Assembly: GCF_003062295.1 (NCBI RefSeq) | Contig: NZ_PYCN01000038.1 | Span: 1-48,103, forward strand | Direction of reading: 5' to 3' | Origin: Bradyrhizobium algeriense | Lineage (GTDB): Bacteria; Pseudomonadota; Alphaproteobacteria; Rhizobiales; Xanthobacteraceae | Length of the DNA: 48,103 nucleotides | Part shown: positions 45,478-48,103 of the stretch, one piece after another | Layout of the letters: each line of letters opens with the position of its first letter | How positions within the stretch are numbered: the stretch's first letter is position 1 | Program-made: the position numbers and the translations under genes | Notes under the pieces: model-generated | Told to the model about the DNA's origin: nothing | Databases searched by the model: none | What the model saw: the letters and a program-made list of their open reading frames with translations, nothing else

Positions 45478-45892
45478 CCGCGAAGAATATTAAACCGGTC
45501 AAGAACAGGTCAACGGATGGGGCGAACCCGTGAGCCTTTCGTAAGCCGTCCCGTCCGCACGCCCTGGGAGACTGGCCAGCGTTCGGCGCTTACAGAACGC
45601 TCATCGCCACGCGGAGGCCGGCGCCCTGCGCGGCGCGGGCTTCATGTCCCTTCGAACAGGGCACGCGGGACCGGCTTACACAGAATGAGGGGGTTTTGAG
45701 TTGTGCCGGTGCTCTCCGACTTGTCGGCCGGGCTCAAAGCCGGCATCACAAACTTCATCGCTGTCAATGGGGCGCCGGCAAATCGACGCTCACGCAAATC
45801 TCGCAGAAGATGAATCCGGGACACGGCCCAGTGCGCGTTGCCGCCGAGGATCTAACCGCGATCGCCCGGCAGCATTACGTTTCGCACGTTGA
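45478..45892. other. Stretch with a P-loop fragment
   Basis: No intact gene. A plus-strand frame ending at 45896 contains GAGKSTLTQISQKMNP, a Walker A-like motif, then PVRVAAEDLTAIARQHYVSH; it could be a small remnant of an ATPase. The upstream part of the frame is not protein-like. Confidence 0.35.
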
Positions 45893-46357
45893 CTAGCTAA
45901 GCCGTGTAACGGCAACTTGAGGCGTGGGCCGATCTGCAAAGCCGGCCTTCAAGTACAATGCTGAATTGGGGCTACGGCTCCACATCGGTTGCCTCGGCGC
46001 CCCCACTTCAAGCTGGCCCCAGCCTTTTACCGTCCCCAGGCCCACCGCAGCCTCAATGAGACGCATCGCGACTCCAGACGATCGCTGATCCGGCACCACG
46101 TAGAGTTCGGTGATAATGCCGTAGGTTCCACGCGCAAAAAGGGCGGCGCTTTCAGACAACATAATGAGGCCGACCGGGCGTGCCTCCGTGAAAGCCAGAA
46201 ACCCATAGACGCGCTCTTTCATGGCCAGCAGGTCGACAACAAGCTGGGCATCTGGTCCGTCCTGCATTTGTCCGCCCTCAAGTTCGCCAAGTAGCGCAGC
46301 AACCATGTGCGTCACCGTTGTGGCGTCATCGATAGACACTTCACGCGTGGTCACCAT
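45893..46357 (-). CDS. GNAT-family N-acetyltransferase
   Basis: From ATG 46357 (AAGGAT upstream) the product is 154 residues: MVTTREVSIDDATTVTHMVA, then YGIITELYVVPDQRSSGVAM, where QRSSGVA is a variant of the acetyl-CoA loop (Q/R)xxGx(G/A), and LYLKAGF near the end. Acceptor unknown. Earlier in-frame ATGs at 46387 and 46444 are possible but less protein-like. It is isolated. Confidence 0.8.
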   Translation of the reverse strand: MVTTREVSIDDATTVTHMVAALLGELEGGQMQDGPDAQLVVDLLAMKERVYGFLAFTEARPVGLIMLSESAALFARGTYGIITELYVVPDQRSSGVAMRLIEAAVGLGTVKGWGQLEVGAPRQPMWSRSPNSALYLKAGFADRPTPQVAVTRLS

Positions 46358-47333
46358 GTCATATCCTTTTCCAAATTCAACCAACATACAACCCTGGTCC
46401 AGCGGCGGCATCGGGGCAGGAGGCCACCGCAGCACCGGATACAAACCAGATATGCCGCGCGGTTGAAGGTCAGATGACGCCTCAGTTCACACTGAGGTGA
46501 TAGCGTCTTCGTGTCGCTCCCAGCTAACAATATCCCAGAGAATCGAAAGATAACTCGTCGAACATCGTATTGGTCGCACGGAGCGCTCTCTTCTTCTTTG
46601 GACCTGCGTGTCGCCCACATTGCTCGGACGTTGCAGGAGCGGGGCTGACCGCTTGCGAACAGGCTCACGGATTTGGATCTACTTTCCCCTCGTAGATCAG
46701 CTCGAGCGGCAGGCCGACCAGTGATTTGCCGGATGCAGTCCCGAGCATCACGTTCGACGGCCGCATTGCGATGGCTGCGCGCGTCGCGGAAGGAACGTTC
46801 CTCGGCCAGCGGTGACAACCGAATTGCTCACCTTGTCGAAGGTGTTGTTGGGCATCATAAGCTTCCCTGACCGGCATCATTGCCTGAGATAAATCTCTCA
46901 GAGAATTGTCGAACGCGCGAGTCCAAGACACACTGTTTTTGCCTGCGTTTAGATAATCAGTTTTTCTAATTTCTCATCGGACGCGCCATTTGTTGCCGCG
47001 CGATGAAGAACATCGCGAACGCCCAACGAATTGCAACTTGGTCGTTGAGCTCGCGATTGAGGCCAGCTTCTCTCGTGTTCTTCGAATAGACAATATCCCG
47101 CCCTGATGAGCCGGGTTCACGGCCAGCCATCGCATTGCCGTTAAATGTTTCCTGAAAGTATCGTCAGGCCGTGTCGTGCGAGATCGTCTCTATCGTTCAC
47201 TTGGATCACCTTACGATCTGTTTGTTGGAAGACTCTTTTAATGCTGGCGGACACGCGTAACAGCGTGAAACGGTCACGGCATTTCAGCATAATCGCTTAG
47301 GTCGTCGCTCAAGCGGTGGGCTTCTGCCATTCC
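46358..47333. other. Long stretch without an intact gene
   Basis: No gene that I can support. On the minus strand around 46665-46865 short peptide pieces in different frames (PNNTFDKVSNSVVTAG; then AMRPSNVMLGTASGKSLVGL, ending EGKVDPNP at 46665) look like a broken small gene that I do not recognise. Nothing was found in 46932-47333. Confidence 0.35.
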
Positions 47334-47985
47334 CTAATCAGGAAGTGTCCAGCGCTTCGCTCGATATGGAGTGGCAAGCTCATTGAGATAACGTGCAAAT
47401 GTGGACAATGAGAGTAGCCGGTTCCACCAATACGCCCGCGCCGGTCCCGCCGGGCGGCCCTGCGTACCGGAAAGGTCGAGCCCGAAAATGGCGAGCACAG
47501 CTGCGGCAACGGCCAAGAGGATAACGGCCGAGGCTGCAATGGCTGCGACATTGAAAGAGGGTCTCGGCCTGACTCGCGACGAACGTTGACAGCATTGTGT
47601 CACGCAGTCCACCGAGGTCCGCTAGTGTGATATAGCAGCCGAGGCAGAGCACGAAGACTAGCAACGAGCCGCTGCGCACGCCGGGCAGGCCGAGCGGGAA
47701 GAATACCCGCCAGAATGCGGCAAGTGGGCGAGCCCCCATGCTGCGGGCTGCTGACATCAGCGCCTTGTCGATGCCGAGCATGACGCTGACCAGAGGCAGA
47801 ATCATCACTTGGAGCATGATGTGCACCATCCCCACGTAGACGGCCAACCGGTTGTAAATCAGCGGCAGCGGGCTGGAGATTAGCCCGAATTCGAGCAGCA
47901 TGTTTGTTCACCATACCGCCGCCGCCGGCATCACGATCCACGCGTATGTGCGCAACCAGCAGGCTCGTCAGTAGGGGTGCGTATT
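47334..47985 (-). pseudogene. ABC transporter permease (PotB/PotC type), broken
   Basis: The frame has LPLIYNRLAVYVGMVHIMLQ, then LPLVSVMLGIDKALMSAARS, MGARPLAAFWRVFFPLGLPG (the EAA loop of polyamine-type permeases) and FVLCLGCYITLADLGG. Upstream, LLTSLLV is shifted by one base near 47950 and a stop lies just before MLLEFGL. Downstream, FNVAAIAASAVILLAVAAAV continues in another frame from about 47560 to a stop at 47334. The N-terminal half is cut at about 47980 by IS21-like DNA. Substrate unknown; polyamine or similar. Confidence 0.8.
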
Positions 47986-48103
47986 CCGACGATCGCGACC
48001 ACCCGCTACGACGGATTGTGACCACCCATTCCGATCGATCGCGACCAGTGTGATGGTGCCGTCAGGTGCATTTTCTGATCTCAGTGTTTTGGCTCGACGT
48101 CAA
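47979..48103. mobile_element. End of an IS21-family element (inferred)
   Basis: ATTCCGACGATCGCGACCA (47983-48001) and ATTCCGATCGATCGCGACCA (48028-48047) are near-copies, with GATTGTGACCA at 48014-48024 between them. Multiple direct transposase-binding repeats of this style occur at IS21 ends in rhizobia. The element would continue beyond the window. No istA or istB sequence is in view. Confidence 0.5.

Overview
Kind of DNA. This is a high-GC alphaproteobacterial accessory region. A bradavidin-like secreted avidin, a DUF3551 protein, a DUF6894 protein, a cytochrome P450 remnant and several short conserved proteins point to Bradyrhizobium or a close relative; that assignment is an inference from protein resemblance only. 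The window mixes intact defence-type operons with many insertion-sequence fragments and broken genes. At least ten loci carry single-base frameshifts or single in-frame stops.

Layout. 1-1742 is debris: the 3' end of an IS5-type transposase, a HipA kinase that lost its N-terminus at the IS border, and two unrelated converging gene fragments. 2115-10388 is a complete type I Wadjet operon (jetA, jetB, jetC, jetD) with ATGA overlaps at every junction; jetC contains one in-frame TGA. 10648-10701 is a terminator plus the last 12 nt of an initiator tRNA, and 19605-19636 is a longer 3' piece of the same tRNA. Between them lies about 8.9 kb that I read as a small integrative element. It contains a frameshifted LLM-class flavin monooxygenase, an OsmC tail fused to an IS1182 fragment, an abiEi/abiEii pair, a divergent four-gene operon (unknown protein, noncanonical QueC-like enzyme, HTH plus ImmA/IrrE metalloprotease, PIN nuclease), a broken YbgC thioesterase and the 3' end of a serine recombinase.

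20028-32417 holds three different Fic-domain genes, an IS3 element split by an IS110 element, a truncated KAP-family NTPase, a broken membrane protein, the avidin and a broken TetR regulator. 32958-35409 (minus strand) encodes a ubiquitin-like conjugation cassette: a multi-ubiquitin-domain protein, a DUF6791/ThiF E1-like protein and a DUF6527 protein. 35410-48103 is mostly small Bradyrhizobium-type genes, remnants (P450, SRAP peptidase, GrlR-like protein, IS427-type transposase, ABC permease) and a few intact genes: PilZ, DUF3551, DUF6894, MarR, diaminopropionate ammonia-lyase and a GNAT acetyltransferase. A MarR-type module and its upstream region occur in three places (about 29.3-30.0, 35.6-36.6 and 43.05-43.5 kb); only the last copy is intact.

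How it fits together. The intact content is dominated by defence or conflict functions: Wadjet against plasmids, AbiE, Fic proteins, the QueC/ImmA/PIN operon and the ubiquitin-like cassette. The best candidate for an undescribed system is the QueC-like/ImmA/PIN operon at 14964-18744. The ubiquitin-like cassette is rarer than most defence genes, but its family is known from comparative genomics.
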